This document shows positions 1 through 9,049 of a stretch of 64,000 nucleotides of DNA, piece by piece. The DNA is from SLHU01 sp009929975 (lineage in GTDB: Bacteria; Bacillota; Clostridia; Saccharofermentanales; UBA5734). Where the stretch lies: the NCBI GenBank assembly GCA_040776905.1, contig JAXGZQ010000001.1, positions 744,001-808,000 on the forward strand, given 5' to 3'. The notes under the pieces were generated by a model. The model was given only the letters and a program-made list of their open reading frames with translations, did no database searches and had not been told where the DNA came from. Both the position numbers and the translations under genes were made by a program. Each line of letters begins with the position of its first letter. The first letter of the stretch is position 1.

Positions 1-336
1 CTCCACTTCTTCCAGACTGGTTTCAGCCAGGTTCGCTGCCCCGGATGGTAAATGGCCCTGGCTGATCGCCCGGGTCAGATAGCCTGTCGCGTTATCCAGG
101 TTTCCGTCGCGCGCCATTAAAAGTCCGGCAAGCAGTGAAGCCTGTCCGAATTCAGGATAATCGGCGATCAGACGACGCAGGGAAATCTGAGCGATGTCGT
201 CGCTTCCCTGGTGAATCTGCTGCAATGATTTATTGTAAAGATAGACGGCCTTTTCGCGATCGCGCGCACTGAGAAAGGCAGGCACTGCCTCACCTTGTAT
301 CGGTTCGATCTGATCAATGATCGCTTGCCAGTTCAC
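1..336 (-). CDS. TPR-like repeat protein, partial (C-terminus outside window)
   Basis: This gene runs off the left edge, so only its first 112 codons are visible. Translation from a GTG at 336 is open to base 1. An AAGGAG ribosome site lies about 7 bases upstream and overlaps the stop codon of folC, so it is probably translated with folC. The peptide is helical and rich in Ala/Leu, with pieces such as EKAVYLYNKSL and AGLLMARDGNLDNATGYLT that resemble tetratricopeptide helices. No signal peptide is visible. TPR proteins are protein-interaction scaffolds; no specific role can be given from this fragment. The TPR call is by resemblance only. Confidence 0.6.
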   Translation of the reverse strand, partial: MNWQAIIDQIEPIQGEAVPAFLSARDREKAVYLYNKSLQQIHQGSDDIAQISLRRLIADYPEFGQASLLAGLLMARDGNLDNATGYLTRAISQGHLPSGAANLAETSLEEVE

Positions 337-346
337 AAACGGCTCC

Positions 347-1759
347 TTAACAGTCAAGTTCTGCCCATGCGGCGCGAATCGCGCCCATCAGGTACAAAGA
401 TCCAAACGCGCAGACCGGCCACTGATTCTGCTCTGCCAGACGGGACGCCTGGCGAACCGCGTCTTTCGGGTCTTCAGCAACCTGTACGATATCTTTCATA
501 TTATAGCCTGAGCCGCTTGTATTAGGCAATTGCCGCAATTGTTGATCAACTGCATCCGCCAGCTGGACAGCCGGCAGCGCACGCGGGTTGTCCGGGGCGG
601 TGCAGATCACAGCCGACACCTGGTAGGCCGCAAAGGGGCTGATAACAGCAGCCAGCATGTCAACCACATCTTTATCTGCCAGCATGCCTGCAACCAGGAT
701 CAGCGGCTGTCCGGGCAACAGGCGGTCGAGTGTCCGGCGCAGTGCCAGGCAGCTTTGTCCGTTATGGGCACCATCGATCAGAACCGGCGGCTGACTGCGC
801 AGCCGTTCCATCCGGGCCGGCCAGCGGGCCGCCGCGACGCCTATGACTGCGGCCTTGCGGTCAGCCAGACCGAGATCAAGACAGCAGCGAACCGCAAGCT
901 GGGCGTTCATCGGCTGGAATACCGCCAGCATACTGGTTGCCAGTTCCAGTTTGAGCGATGTGATCTGGAAACGCTGCCCCGACCAGTCATAGTTGAGCGG
1001 CAGAATCGTCTCCCAACTGACCAGGTGCAAAGTGGAATTTTCCTGCCGGCAGCGCGTGGTGATGACCTCAAGCGCGGCAGCCTGATCATCGGCAGACAGA
1101 TCAAGATCGCGCGGATCGTAAAGATAGACCGGGACACCCGGTTTGATGATACCGGCCTTTTCCCCTGCGATGTCCCTGATTGTCGGTCCCAGCCGGTCCA
1201 TATGGTCAAAGCCGAGTGCCGTGATCAGGCAGGCCAGTGGCTGACTGATGATATTCGTTGAGTCGAAGCGGCCGCCAAGACCGGTTTCCAGAACCACGAT
1301 CTGACAATCCCGATCGCGGAAGTAGCAGAAAGTCATCGCCGTCAACAACTCAAATTCCGTCGGATGCTCCAGCCCCTCGGCGAGCATCTGATCAACACAG
1401 CGCTTGATCACTTCCATCAGGCGGGCAAACTCAGCCGGATCAATTTCACCATGGGTTTCATCAGCCTGCCAGGCTTGCATCCCGGATAGACCATCCAGAA
1501 CACGGATCCGTTCAGTCAGGCGATTGATATAGGGGGAGGTAAACAACCCGGTCCGATAACCGGCAGCCGCCAGGATATTGGCGGTATAAACGCTGACGGA
1601 TCCTTTGCCGTTGGTCCCGGCCACATGCAGGCAGCGCAGCTGGTCCTGCGGATTTCCCAACAGGTCCATCAGCCGCTGCATACGCTGCAGACCGAGCCGG
1701 ATGCCGAAGCGCAAAGATTCCGACAGATATTGCCGTGCTTCCTGAAATGTCATGCTCAT
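347..1759 (-). CDS. folC: Folylpolyglutamate synthase / dihydrofolate synthase
   Basis: FolC adds glutamate to dihydropteroate and to reduced folates in the cytoplasm, using ATP. The 470-residue product is near the usual length of the family. It has the Mur-ligase-type P-loop AGTNGKGSV near residue 50, the family segment TGLGGRFDSTN in the middle, and the C-terminal ligase segment VLIDGAHN. The ATG at 1759 overlaps the TGA of the GtrA-like gene (ATGA), and a second in-frame ATG lies two codons later. It sits in a run of minus-strand genes with the TPR-like gene directly downstream. Identification is firm; whether it has both activities cannot be read from the sequence. Confidence 0.93.
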   Translation of the reverse strand: MSMTFQEARQYLSESLRFGIRLGLQRMQRLMDLLGNPQDQLRCLHVAGTNGKGSVSVYTANILAAAGYRTGLFTSPYINRLTERIRVLDGLSGMQAWQADETHGEIDPAEFARLMEVIKRCVDQMLAEGLEHPTEFELLTAMTFCYFRDRDCQIVVLETGLGGRFDSTNIISQPLACLITALGFDHMDRLGPTIRDIAGEKAGIIKPGVPVYLYDPRDLDLSADDQAAALEVITTRCRQENSTLHLVSWETILPLNYDWSGQRFQITSLKLELATSMLAVFQPMNAQLAVRCCLDLGLADRKAAVIGVAAARWPARMERLRSQPPVLIDGAHNGQSCLALRRTLDRLLPGQPLILVAGMLADKDVVDMLAAVISPFAAYQVSAVICTAPDNPRALPAVQLADAVDQQLRQLPNTSGSGYNMKDIVQVAEDPKDAVRQASRLAEQNQWPVCAFGSLYLMGAIRAAWAELDC

Positions 1760-2271
1760 TGTGAGCCTCCCATGTCCGACTCTTTGCGATGCAGCTGAAC
1801 GAAGACAAAAAACTTGCTGATCAGGTAATTCCCGACAATGACGAAGATCTGGGAAAGCAGTTTGCTGATCAGCAGCTCCCAGCGCCAGATGTGAATCGTC
1901 CCGGTCAGACCGATCACATCGTATAGAAGCGCCATCGCGCCATACTCAAAAACCAAAGAGACAACCACGCGTGACGCGAAAAATCGGACCATTTCTTGTA
2001 AAACCGGCGCGTTGGAACGAAAGACCAGGAGGCGGTTGGCGACATAGGCAAACAGGATGGATGCCGGAATCGCGACCGCGTTCGACACCCACCAGAAGCG
2101 ATAACCGACGACGCGGCTGAGCAATGAAAAAACAGCGAGATTGACCAGCGTCGTCAGCCCACCCACGATCAGATACGTGATGACTTCCCGATTGAAAACA
2201 AGGCGAAGCCAATGTCTCCATCGCGAAGAATCACCAGGCGCCGGAAACTGCGGCTGGATATTGTCCTCCAT
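1756..2271 (-). CDS. GtrA-like polysaccharide membrane protein
   Basis: The product is a small membrane protein of 171 residues with about four hydrophobic segments, beginning near VITYLIVGGLTTLVNLAVF. GtrA-family proteins are proposed to help move lipid-linked sugars across the membrane, often with a GT2 glycosyltransferase. The start is the ATG at 2271, one base after the TGA of the upstream surface-protein gene. A longer reading upstream would be the wrong frame of that gene. The stop overlaps the folC start. A GT2 enzyme of the kind that partners GtrA is encoded at 17529-18500, far away, so a pairing is only a guess. Confidence 0.85.
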   Translation of the reverse strand: MEDNIQPQFPAPGDSSRWRHWLRLVFNREVITYLIVGGLTTLVNLAVFSLLSRVVGYRFWWVSNAVAIPASILFAYVANRLLVFRSNAPVLQEMVRFFASRVVVSLVFEYGAMALLYDVIGLTGTIHIWRWELLISKLLSQIFVIVGNYLISKFFVFVQLHRKESDMGGSQ

Positions 2272-2272
2272 G

Positions 2273-3946
2273 TCAGTCCACCCTTTTGACCGGTGGAATT
2301 TTCGGCAATTGATCGAGCAGCGGATCTGACGGGCCCTGATCGTCAGGTCCCTGATCAAAACCATCAAAGTGGTCATCATCACCATCGTAGGGATCATCAT
2401 CATGCGGTCCCTGGCGCCGGGCACGGACAACCAGCCAGATCACCAGTCCGATCAGCACAATGGAGAGCACCGCCAGAATAATCGCGATTAACATCCATGG
2501 CAGGCGGTCAACCGGTTGTTCCGGCGTTGTGACCGGTGAATCCGTCGGTTCGGTTACGACGCCGGCATCTGGTGTCGCCAGATCGGTCAGCGGATATGGA
2601 TTGATCCGGTTGAAGGCATCGTTGTAGACATAGAATCCGACATTACCGAGCTGATCCATCAGGTAAACCAGATAGACATCACGATCGGCGTCTGGATACA
2701 ATGCGGGGTCCTGCTGCCAGGCGGTCAGATCTTCATTGTTATAGATCAGGTTCTTCTCTATAAAACCTGCCGGGACAGCGGTATCATCCGGCTTCTGCAT
2801 CCAGATATAACTGCTGACCGGGACGGTCATCGGCAGATACGGATAGACCAGCTGATTGGCTTCGTCATAGATATGATAGCCTGTGTAGCCCTTCTCGTCC
2901 GTCAGATAAAGCATGATCAGCTCGCCGTGTTTTGACTCAAATCCGACGACGGCCTGATCGCCGATTGTCACGAGCGTCCGGTAAAATCCTTCCGGTACGA
3001 TGAATCCAAGCGGCAGATCCATGACAACATAACGTGAGCCGTCCGGCAGATCGATGGCCGCTGGAGGGACCGGCGTCGGGCTTGGTGTCGGACTTGGTGT
3101 CGGCGTTGGTGATGGCGTTGGAGTTGGGGTCGCTTCTGGCGTCGGCGACGGGGTTGGCGTCGGTGTTGCCTTTGGCGTTGGTGCTGGTTTGATGGCCGTC
3201 ACTGTATATGTTCGTTTTTCACCATTTTCAGCCGTAACGACTATTTCAATCTTGGTATTTCCGCTGCCGAGAGAAATTGTGCCGCCACCAGCTACACTTG
3301 CTTTGTCATCATCTTTTTGAGCTGTTACAGTTAGTTTATCTAGATCTGATGGAACACGCACCTCATAGTTCAATCGTTCTGAAGAAAAGTCTGGACTCAA
3401 ATTTCCTGCAGATAACGAAATACTGCTGAGTCTATTATTGTCAGAGCGAACAACCGGAGCTTGAACTGTTATGTTAACCGATGAGCCAAAAGTCATCGAC
3501 ACTTCGTTTAAGTTCATATCTGCAAAGGCTTCTGCTCTCTCAATTTTAATGTTGCCAGTACCGCTTGTATTCTTCGTTTTGAAATATACACCAACTAAAT
3601 ATGTTTGACCTGATATGGGGATTTCTCCGCCATAACTTGTTATAGTAATCAAATTACCGGTCTGTGAAGCCTCAAATGATCCAGTTCCTGCTAGTTGTTC
3701 TGATTTTTGATATGTAAATAGGGTATCATCATACGAAACAACAATTGGACCAAATCCTGACAAGGTAGGTGCTCGATCAACAGCTAGAACGACACGAAAG
3801 TCCTGATTTTGTTCAAGTGTTGTGCTTCGAGTTAGTATAACTAATGACCCTTCAGAATTACTGGTTGCTTGAGCAGGTGCAACCAAAAAATTAAACAATA
3901 TGGACATAATAAATACTAATACTACAAGCCTAGATTTATTTATCAT
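2273..3946 (-). CDS. Membrane-anchored surface protein with cohesin-like and cadherin-like domains
   Basis: The 557-residue product begins with a signal peptide (hydrophobic run VVLVFIMSILFNFLVA, then AQA). Residues about 25-165 look like a cohesin fold, with the LSGFGPIVVSYDDTLFTY type of first strands. A cadherin-like beta-sandwich repeat follows (NLSPDFSSERLNYEVRVP), then a Pro-Thr-Ser linker. Next is an unrecognised domain of about 170 residues, a C-terminal membrane helix and a short acidic tail. The ATG at 3946 is chosen because GAGGG lies 8 bases upstream; an upstream TTG has no ribosome site. The first half of the gene is AT-rich and the second half GC-rich. The gene lies 17 bases after the dockerin-bearing glucosaminidase, suggesting a binding pair. 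Cohesin is called from pattern only. Confidence 0.72.
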   Translation of the reverse strand: MINKSRLVVLVFIMSILFNFLVAPAQATSNSEGSLVILTRSTTLEQNQDFRVVLAVDRAPTLSGFGPIVVSYDDTLFTYQKSEQLAGTGSFEASQTGNLITITSYGGEIPISGQTYLVGVYFKTKNTSGTGNIKIERAEAFADMNLNEVSMTFGSSVNITVQAPVVRSDNNRLSSISLSAGNLSPDFSSERLNYEVRVPSDLDKLTVTAQKDDDKASVAGGGTISLGSGNTKIEIVVTAENGEKRTYTVTAIKPAPTPKATPTPTPSPTPEATPTPTPSPTPTPSPTPSPTPVPPAAIDLPDGSRYVVMDLPLGFIVPEGFYRTLVTIGDQAVVGFESKHGELIMLYLTDEKGYTGYHIYDEANQLVYPYLPMTVPVSSYIWMQKPDDTAVPAGFIEKNLIYNNEDLTAWQQDPALYPDADRDVYLVYLMDQLGNVGFYVYNDAFNRINPYPLTDLATPDAGVVTEPTDSPVTTPEQPVDRLPWMLIAIILAVLSIVLIGLVIWLVVRARRQGPHDDDPYDGDDDHFDGFDQGPDDQGPSDPLLDQLPKIPPVKRVD

Positions 3947-3963
3947 CAGGTATACCCTCAATT

Positions 3964-6303
3964 CTATCTCTTTTGATCTATCGTCATTTTCTGCTGTATA
4001 TGTCGAAGTGTTAACGTTAGATCTATTGTGTTTACCTTGCCATCACCATTGCTGTCAGATGCCGCAATCGATGCATTTGATAATTCCATACGGCCTTGTA
4101 TATATCGAAGTGCAGCAGTTAGATCAATTGTGTTAATTTTTCCATCACCATTTATGTCCCCATATATGATGATTTCATATATCTTTAGTGTTTGTCCGTC
4201 TTTCCCAATATTAGCTGTAACTCCAGACCCAACAACATCACTACAGATTGATCCATCAGGATTGTGTAAAGTAATGCTATATGTTGGATCACAAGTAAGA
4301 TTCGCCAATATATTATCAGCTCGATTATTCTCTCCACTGATATCAATACCGGTAATTTTATTCTCTTCGATCAAATAGGTATCACTGACAATTTCAGCAG
4401 GAGGAGGGCTGGGTGTTACTGTTGGTACTGGGGTCGGTGACACAGCCGGTGATGGTGCCACTGTTGGGGTCGGTGACACAGTCGGTGATGGTGTCACTAT
4501 GGGGGTCGGTGAAACAGTAGGTGATGGAATGATGTTGCTATTGTCGCGTCGTACAATATTCAATTTATATACACGTTGATTGCCGTTTTCAGAAACAACT
4601 TCAATATTGATATTATTATTTCCAACACTTAGGTTGACCGTACGACTTCTCTGTACGCTCGCCTTATCTGATACTGGCACAACGTCAATAACCGCTGATG
4701 TTACATTATTCTCAACGATGAAAGAATATCCGCTCGCCGTATCCGGAACAAAGTTAGGAGTAACATCTTTTTGATTTACTTTCATTGACTTAAGCCAATT
4801 ATTTGGATTGCCGCTATTCAATGGGGCTGGGCAGGGAGATGAAGGCATGTTGTTATAGACCGGAATAATAAATAATTTCGATTCGTCAAGCATTTCCATA
4901 CTGTCATAAGCTTCATGTAAATCTCTTGACTCTTGATATGGAGCTTGCACATTTGTCATGTACTGATGCCAAAACAACTCACCATCTGAATTATCAACAT
5001 CGAATTTTTGAGTGTACAGTGTATTTTGTCCTACAATAATATAACTTGATCCGATATATTTTGCCCCACCAACAATTGATTTGAGACGATCATTCCATGG
5101 AATCAGCAGTCGATCATCCGTAGATGTCTGTTCAATTTTTCTCCCTGGACCAAATTTTGCAAATTGTAAACCGTACATTACTGCTTCAAGTGGACCGGTT
5201 GAATCGAAAGCACCAATGTTGTAGAAATTGAAATGTCCATCATAGTCAGTTGTTATATCATCCTCAGAGTAAGGTATATTTTTGCGAATTAAATAGTTAA
5301 TCAAATCTTGTGAAAACGTCCCTGTGACTGAGGGAGATGGGGAAAGTCCTGAGCTGACCTCTAGTTTTGACCTTGATGCAAGATGATATGGACTAACTTC
5401 ACTCTCTTTTGCTGCTACCATAAAAGCTTCGGAAAACATCATGCTAGCCGGTTGACCTGATGACTCATTCAAATAGGTAAAAGAAGTATTTGCCATGAAT
5501 GAATTGTTGAGAATTTTTTCCACGCCTTGTTGGCTATGAACAGACTCTTCCTCATCATATGACAAAGACTCGAACTGAAAAATTCGTATCGGGCTTAAAA
5601 AATTCCTTGGATCCATATAAAACTCAATTGTTGACCGACTAGCAGCATACCAGTTGGTATTATGGAAATAAACCCACTTATTTGTAGCCCAATTGTATGC
5701 GAACGAGTCAGTAGATCTCCAATTTTCATTGATGCCGTACCATAGCAAACTACGACCAGCCACATTTTGATTGTTGATAACATTTGACCAATCTAAATTG
5801 GTGTGGAGTGCTCTATAAGTCCATTGTGGATATACTTTATTCAATGCACGAAGATAAACACGATAACTCTCAGGAAAACCTTGCTCATCCAACGCTAACT
5901 CAAATTCTTCGTTTATTCCTTCTGGATATAATTCGACTAGGGCAGAATGGATATACCCATCTTTGGGATTTCCAGCCTGATCAAAATAGTTTAGTTTATA
6001 CCAAATATCACTCGCATAGGTATTGAGATATTCTCCCTTTACAGAAGCAATAACCTGCACGATATGGCCTCTTGGCAGAGATGTAATGACACTTGAAGTT
6101 GTTGAGGGTAGAGCTCGAACATTTGCACTTGTATTGACATTGATCCACCCTAATCGATCAAGTTCTGTATCAGCATTAACATAATTATTCGACGAAGAAA
6201 AAAAACCGAATTGCAAAAATATGCTTACAAATAGCAAACCAACTAAAGTAAAAGCAAAAATAGAAAGATATCGCTTTTTCTGTACACAAAAGATTCTTGA
6301 CAC
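3964..6303 (-). CDS. Secreted glucosaminidase with SH3b, cadherin-like and dockerin domains
   Basis: This is a probable exported cell-wall hydrolase of 779 residues that would cut the glycan chains of peptidoglycan. After an N-terminal membrane segment (LSIFAFTLVGLLFVSIFLQF) comes an SH3b domain (about 50-125). A glucosaminidase domain follows in the middle, with AAKESEVSPYHLASRSKLEV and FNFYNIGAF. Then come a cadherin-like repeat (about 510-590), a Pro-Thr-Ser linker made of 12-residue repeats, and a C-terminal type I dockerin (715-779). Both dockerin calcium loops are complete: DINGDGKINTIDL and DSNGDGKVNTIDL. The start is GTG at 6303, with GGGGGA about 5 bases upstream. The whole gene is AT-rich, unlike its neighbours. 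The downstream gene supplies a cohesin-like domain. Confidence 0.85.
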   Translation of the reverse strand: MSRIFCVQKKRYLSIFAFTLVGLLFVSIFLQFGFFSSSNNYVNADTELDRLGWINVNTSANVRALPSTTSSVITSLPRGHIVQVIASVKGEYLNTYASDIWYKLNYFDQAGNPKDGYIHSALVELYPEGINEEFELALDEQGFPESYRVYLRALNKVYPQWTYRALHTNLDWSNVINNQNVAGRSLLWYGINENWRSTDSFAYNWATNKWVYFHNTNWYAASRSTIEFYMDPRNFLSPIRIFQFESLSYDEEESVHSQQGVEKILNNSFMANTSFTYLNESSGQPASMMFSEAFMVAAKESEVSPYHLASRSKLEVSSGLSPSPSVTGTFSQDLINYLIRKNIPYSEDDITTDYDGHFNFYNIGAFDSTGPLEAVMYGLQFAKFGPGRKIEQTSTDDRLLIPWNDRLKSIVGGAKYIGSSYIIVGQNTLYTQKFDVDNSDGELFWHQYMTNVQAPYQESRDLHEAYDSMEMLDESKLFIIPVYNNMPSSPCPAPLNSGNPNNWLKSMKVNQKDVTPNFVPDTASGYSFIVENNVTSAVIDVVPVSDKASVQRSRTVNLSVGNNNINIEVVSENGNQRVYKLNIVRRDNSNIIPSPTVSPTPIVTPSPTVSPTPTVAPSPAVSPTPVPTVTPSPPPAEIVSDTYLIEENKITGIDISGENNRADNILANLTCDPTYSITLHNPDGSICSDVVGSGVTANIGKDGQTLKIYEIIIYGDINGDGKINTIDLTAALRYIQGRMELSNASIAASDSNGDGKVNTIDLTLTLRHIQQKMTIDQKR
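4430..4527 (-). repeat. 36-base tandem coding repeat (three units)
   Basis: The sequence GGGGTCGGTGA recurs at 4430, 4466 and 4502, each unit 36 bases long with few differences. It encodes a 12-residue Pro-Thr-Ser-Val linker unit in the glucosaminidase-dockerin protein. A looser hexanucleotide-based repeat of the same coding type (PTPTPSPTP) lies at about 3063-3180 in the neighbouring surface-protein gene. Confidence 0.85.
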
Positions 6304-6424
6304 AGCGATCCCCCATAATTTTATACAGTGAAAATTATACAGAGTTATCTTATCACAAAAACATAACCATCATATTACAAGCAGTTTATGTGTTAACTTT
6401 TCTATTTCCCTATTCTACTTGACA

Positions 6425-9049
6425 TCATGGCCATGGCTGGGGCTTGTCCGGCATGCCCTCAAAGATCGGAATCCGGAAAACAAATGGCTGGTCAAGCAGA
6501 TCGGTATCCCGATAGGCCTGCCAGGTGCGGCGGCCCTCAGCCCAGGCCATCTGAATGTTCTGGGCATACTGCCGCGCGAACAGTCCCTGGCTGCCGATCA
6601 GATCAAATTTTTGCAGATACAGGGTATCCTGCCCGACCTGAACATAGCGTTCAGAAATCCACAGCGCGCCGCCGATCATCGCACGCTGCGGTGTATTCCA
6701 GGGAATCAGCCAGGCTGCCTCCTGCTCGCTTATCTCACCCTGATCCGGATTCACCCCGAACATGGCGTAGCGGGCTCCGTTGATCCGGGCTCCGTCGGGC
6801 ACCTCCGGGTTCGGCGTTGATCCGATATTATAAAAGTTGTAAATGTCCGGATAGCCGGACAGGCTGCCGGTCGCCAGAGGTGATTCCGCCTGGCGGCCCA
6901 TCTCCTGGATCACCCTGGCCGCGAGAAAGAACGGGCTGATATCAGCACGCCGGCCGGCCAGGACCAGCAGCGGGGCATAATCAATACCCTGGCGATTGCC
7001 GCTTTCCATGAACGTGCCGCGCAGCATGGTTTCCACGGCGTCAGTATGGTGCACTTCAGATGAAAATGTCATTTTCTCAAACTGGAAAATATTGACAGGG
7101 TCGAGAAAATTCCGTGGATCAGCGAAGTGGCTGATGACGGGAACCGCTGCTGCCCGCCAGCTGACACCGTCATAGACGGGACTGCCGGAACGGATCCAGT
7201 GGGCCGGACTGTTGCCGGAATCGACCAGACTGCGGTCAGCGGTGGCCTGAGCCTTGATGAAATCGTTCCAGTCAATCTGAGGTCGGAAGGCTTCAAACTG
7301 CCAGGCCGGATACTGCAGATAGGAATACCACAGCCAGTTATGATATCCGGCCGGAAATTGAACCAGGGTCTGCTGGAACTCACCGTTATGGGGCATGCGC
7401 AGAATGGACAGATGATAATGTCCGACGGTTCCGTCGAATCCCGTTACCTGAAAGGTGATGTCGTTGGCTGACCGGGCCAGCCTCAACTGATTTTGCTGAA
7501 CATCGTAATCCCGCTGGCTGGTTGTCTGTGTGATGATCACATCCGCCGCGCTTCCCTCCATCGCCTGCCAGTCAAAGTCAAGGGTATCAACGGTTTCAGG
7601 AACGACCAGGGCGTAACGGTCATCAGTCATTTGAAAGTATGGCACAAAATCAACGGTGTCGCCATTGAGATCGCTCAGGCTCAGGTGAACCAGTCGCCCT
7701 GACGGATTCTGCCAGTGATAGGCTTCAGCCGGCTGCCAGCTGCTTTGTCCGCTCTCATCCGTAATCAGCAATTCATCGTCCCGAACCTCCATCACCGCGA
7801 CAAACCGGCCCGGCTGGTCCACCGGCTCGGCGACGCCCAGCGCGGGGAGCAGTGAAAAGGTGCGCGGGCCTGAAGACTGTGACTCAATAGCCGTCGCCCG
7901 GACATAAAAAGCGGAACCGGTTTCCTCATCACGCGAAGCGGCTGCTTCGGCCGGTTCAGGCTGCAGGACTCGTGGCCGGTAGCGCAGGGCCGTCGGCCAG
8001 TCAGGATGGCTTTCCGTATCGGCCAGCCCGTTTCGGTAGGCATCAAATAATTCAAGACGGATCGGCTGTTCGGCATTGAACAGATTCAGCAGCGCCGCGT
8101 CCGCAATCGGTGGCAGGCGGTACCAGCTGGTCGCTTCGGCGGTATCCGGCAGACGCTCATGGCGGACTTGGGCGGCAGACAGGGGCAGGACAACCGGCAC
8201 CTCATACGTTTCCAGTGTCTGCCAGTAGCCGCGCCCGTCACCGGTCAGAACCATGACAGCCAGCTGGTAGTTTCCGGTCGAATGGACATCGGTATTCCAT
8301 TCCAGAGTGTGCTGATTGAGCAGACTGGGATCATTCACGGATGGCCGTCGGCTTATCTGCAGCCGATCATTGGCATACAGGCGCAGACTGGTCTGGCTGC
8401 CGGTCAGGCGCAATTCAAGCTGTACTGGCAGGCGGCCGACAATTTCGCTGCCAGACGCCGGCCGGTTCTCAGCAACATAGACAGTTCGCAGACGGGTCGG
8501 TGGCGATGGCAGCGGAATCGATCCGGAATACCCGTTGTCATCCAGCAGCTGATTGATCAGGGCGATACGGCTGCCGGTTTCCTGCAGACTTGCCTGAGCG
8601 GTTTCCTTTGCACTGCTTCCCATTTCCTGCTGGCTGAGCAGACCATACAGATCCTCAATGAATTGCTCATCACCGCGATTTTGCCGGAGGTAATCCGGTG
8701 AGATAAACAGACGAAGCAGAAAATCGGCCGGAGCAAGGCGTCCGGTCGTCATAAGATCATGCCAGTAAGCCGGCAGGTTTCGACCGGCCAGCAGACCGGC
8801 TTCGCTGATCAGATGATCCGCCTGGTCAGTTTCGATTGACGCCTCTGTGCGAAATCCACCGGCGGCAACCGCTTCCAGCCGGCGTTGCGACCGCCAGCTC
8901 AGGCTGAGGGTCAAAATAATACCCAGACAGATGATTCCCAGCAGAATCAGTGCCAGAACGCCAGCTTGATAATCCGGATGGCGCGGATCAGAGTCAGCTG
9001 CCTCCGGCCGCTTCTGTTCAGAGATATCCTGAAGACGTGGTTCACTCAT
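6425..9049 (-). CDS. Membrane-anchored glucosaminidase, large form
   Basis: The 874-residue product has a short cytoplasmic N-terminus, one membrane helix (about 30-50) and a long external part. Residues about 70-140 resemble the DUF4214 pattern (WHDLMTTGRLAPADFLLRLF). Several beta-rich regions follow, and the last 270 residues form a glucosaminidase domain like that of the gene at 3964. Shared features are DFRNFLDP-like, FLAARVIQEMGRQ and IYNFYNIGS segments. It probably trims peptidoglycan at the cell surface. Unlike its AT-rich neighbour it has no dockerin and has the GC content of the chromosome. The ATG at 9049 overlaps the TGA of the yfbR-like gene, with CAGGAG upstream, so translation is coupled to a nucleotidase gene. 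Confidence 0.8.
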   Translation of the reverse strand: MSEPRLQDISEQKRPEAADSDPRHPDYQAGVLALILLGIICLGIILTLSLSWRSQRRLEAVAAGGFRTEASIETDQADHLISEAGLLAGRNLPAYWHDLMTTGRLAPADFLLRLFISPDYLRQNRGDEQFIEDLYGLLSQQEMGSSAKETAQASLQETGSRIALINQLLDDNGYSGSIPLPSPPTRLRTVYVAENRPASGSEIVGRLPVQLELRLTGSQTSLRLYANDRLQISRRPSVNDPSLLNQHTLEWNTDVHSTGNYQLAVMVLTGDGRGYWQTLETYEVPVVLPLSAAQVRHERLPDTAEATSWYRLPPIADAALLNLFNAEQPIRLELFDAYRNGLADTESHPDWPTALRYRPRVLQPEPAEAAASRDEETGSAFYVRATAIESQSSGPRTFSLLPALGVAEPVDQPGRFVAVMEVRDDELLITDESGQSSWQPAEAYHWQNPSGRLVHLSLSDLNGDTVDFVPYFQMTDDRYALVVPETVDTLDFDWQAMEGSAADVIITQTTSQRDYDVQQNQLRLARSANDITFQVTGFDGTVGHYHLSILRMPHNGEFQQTLVQFPAGYHNWLWYSYLQYPAWQFEAFRPQIDWNDFIKAQATADRSLVDSGNSPAHWIRSGSPVYDGVSWRAAAVPVISHFADPRNFLDPVNIFQFEKMTFSSEVHHTDAVETMLRGTFMESGNRQGIDYAPLLVLAGRRADISPFFLAARVIQEMGRQAESPLATGSLSGYPDIYNFYNIGSTPNPEVPDGARINGARYAMFGVNPDQGEISEQEAAWLIPWNTPQRAMIGGALWISERYVQVGQDTLYLQKFDLIGSQGLFARQYAQNIQMAWAEGRRTWQAYRDTDLLDQPFVFRIPIFEGMPDKPQPWP

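Larger units (their letters stand above)
3190..6420. other. AT-rich island
   Basis: Between roughly 3190 and 6420 the sequence is visibly richer in A and T than the flanks on either side, which are GC-rich throughout the rest of the window. The island covers the glucosaminidase-dockerin gene, its upstream region, and only the N-terminal half of the cohesin-like protein. Its left edge falls at the end of the repetitive Pro-Thr-Ser linker coding region. This is a by-eye composition change, consistent with acquisition by recombination; exact edges are approximate. Confidence 0.65.

Noticed and set aside
295..1261. Plus-strand open frames opposite folC (for example 530-1261)
   Set aside because: They mirror the well-supported folC gene, have no ribosome site, and their peptides resemble no family.
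2272..2430. Upstream extension of the GtrA-like gene to 2430
   Set aside because: The extra residues are a frame-shifted reading of the surface-protein tail; the start at 2271 is coupled to that gene's stop.
3054..3320. Gly-Val-rich plus-strand frame
   Set aside because: It is the reverse reading of the Pro-Thr-Ser linker and only reflects repeat composition.
3060..4530. CRISPR-like or satellite repeats
   Set aside because: The repeats are direct, coding, and contiguous without unique spacers, so they are linker repeats rather than a CRISPR array.
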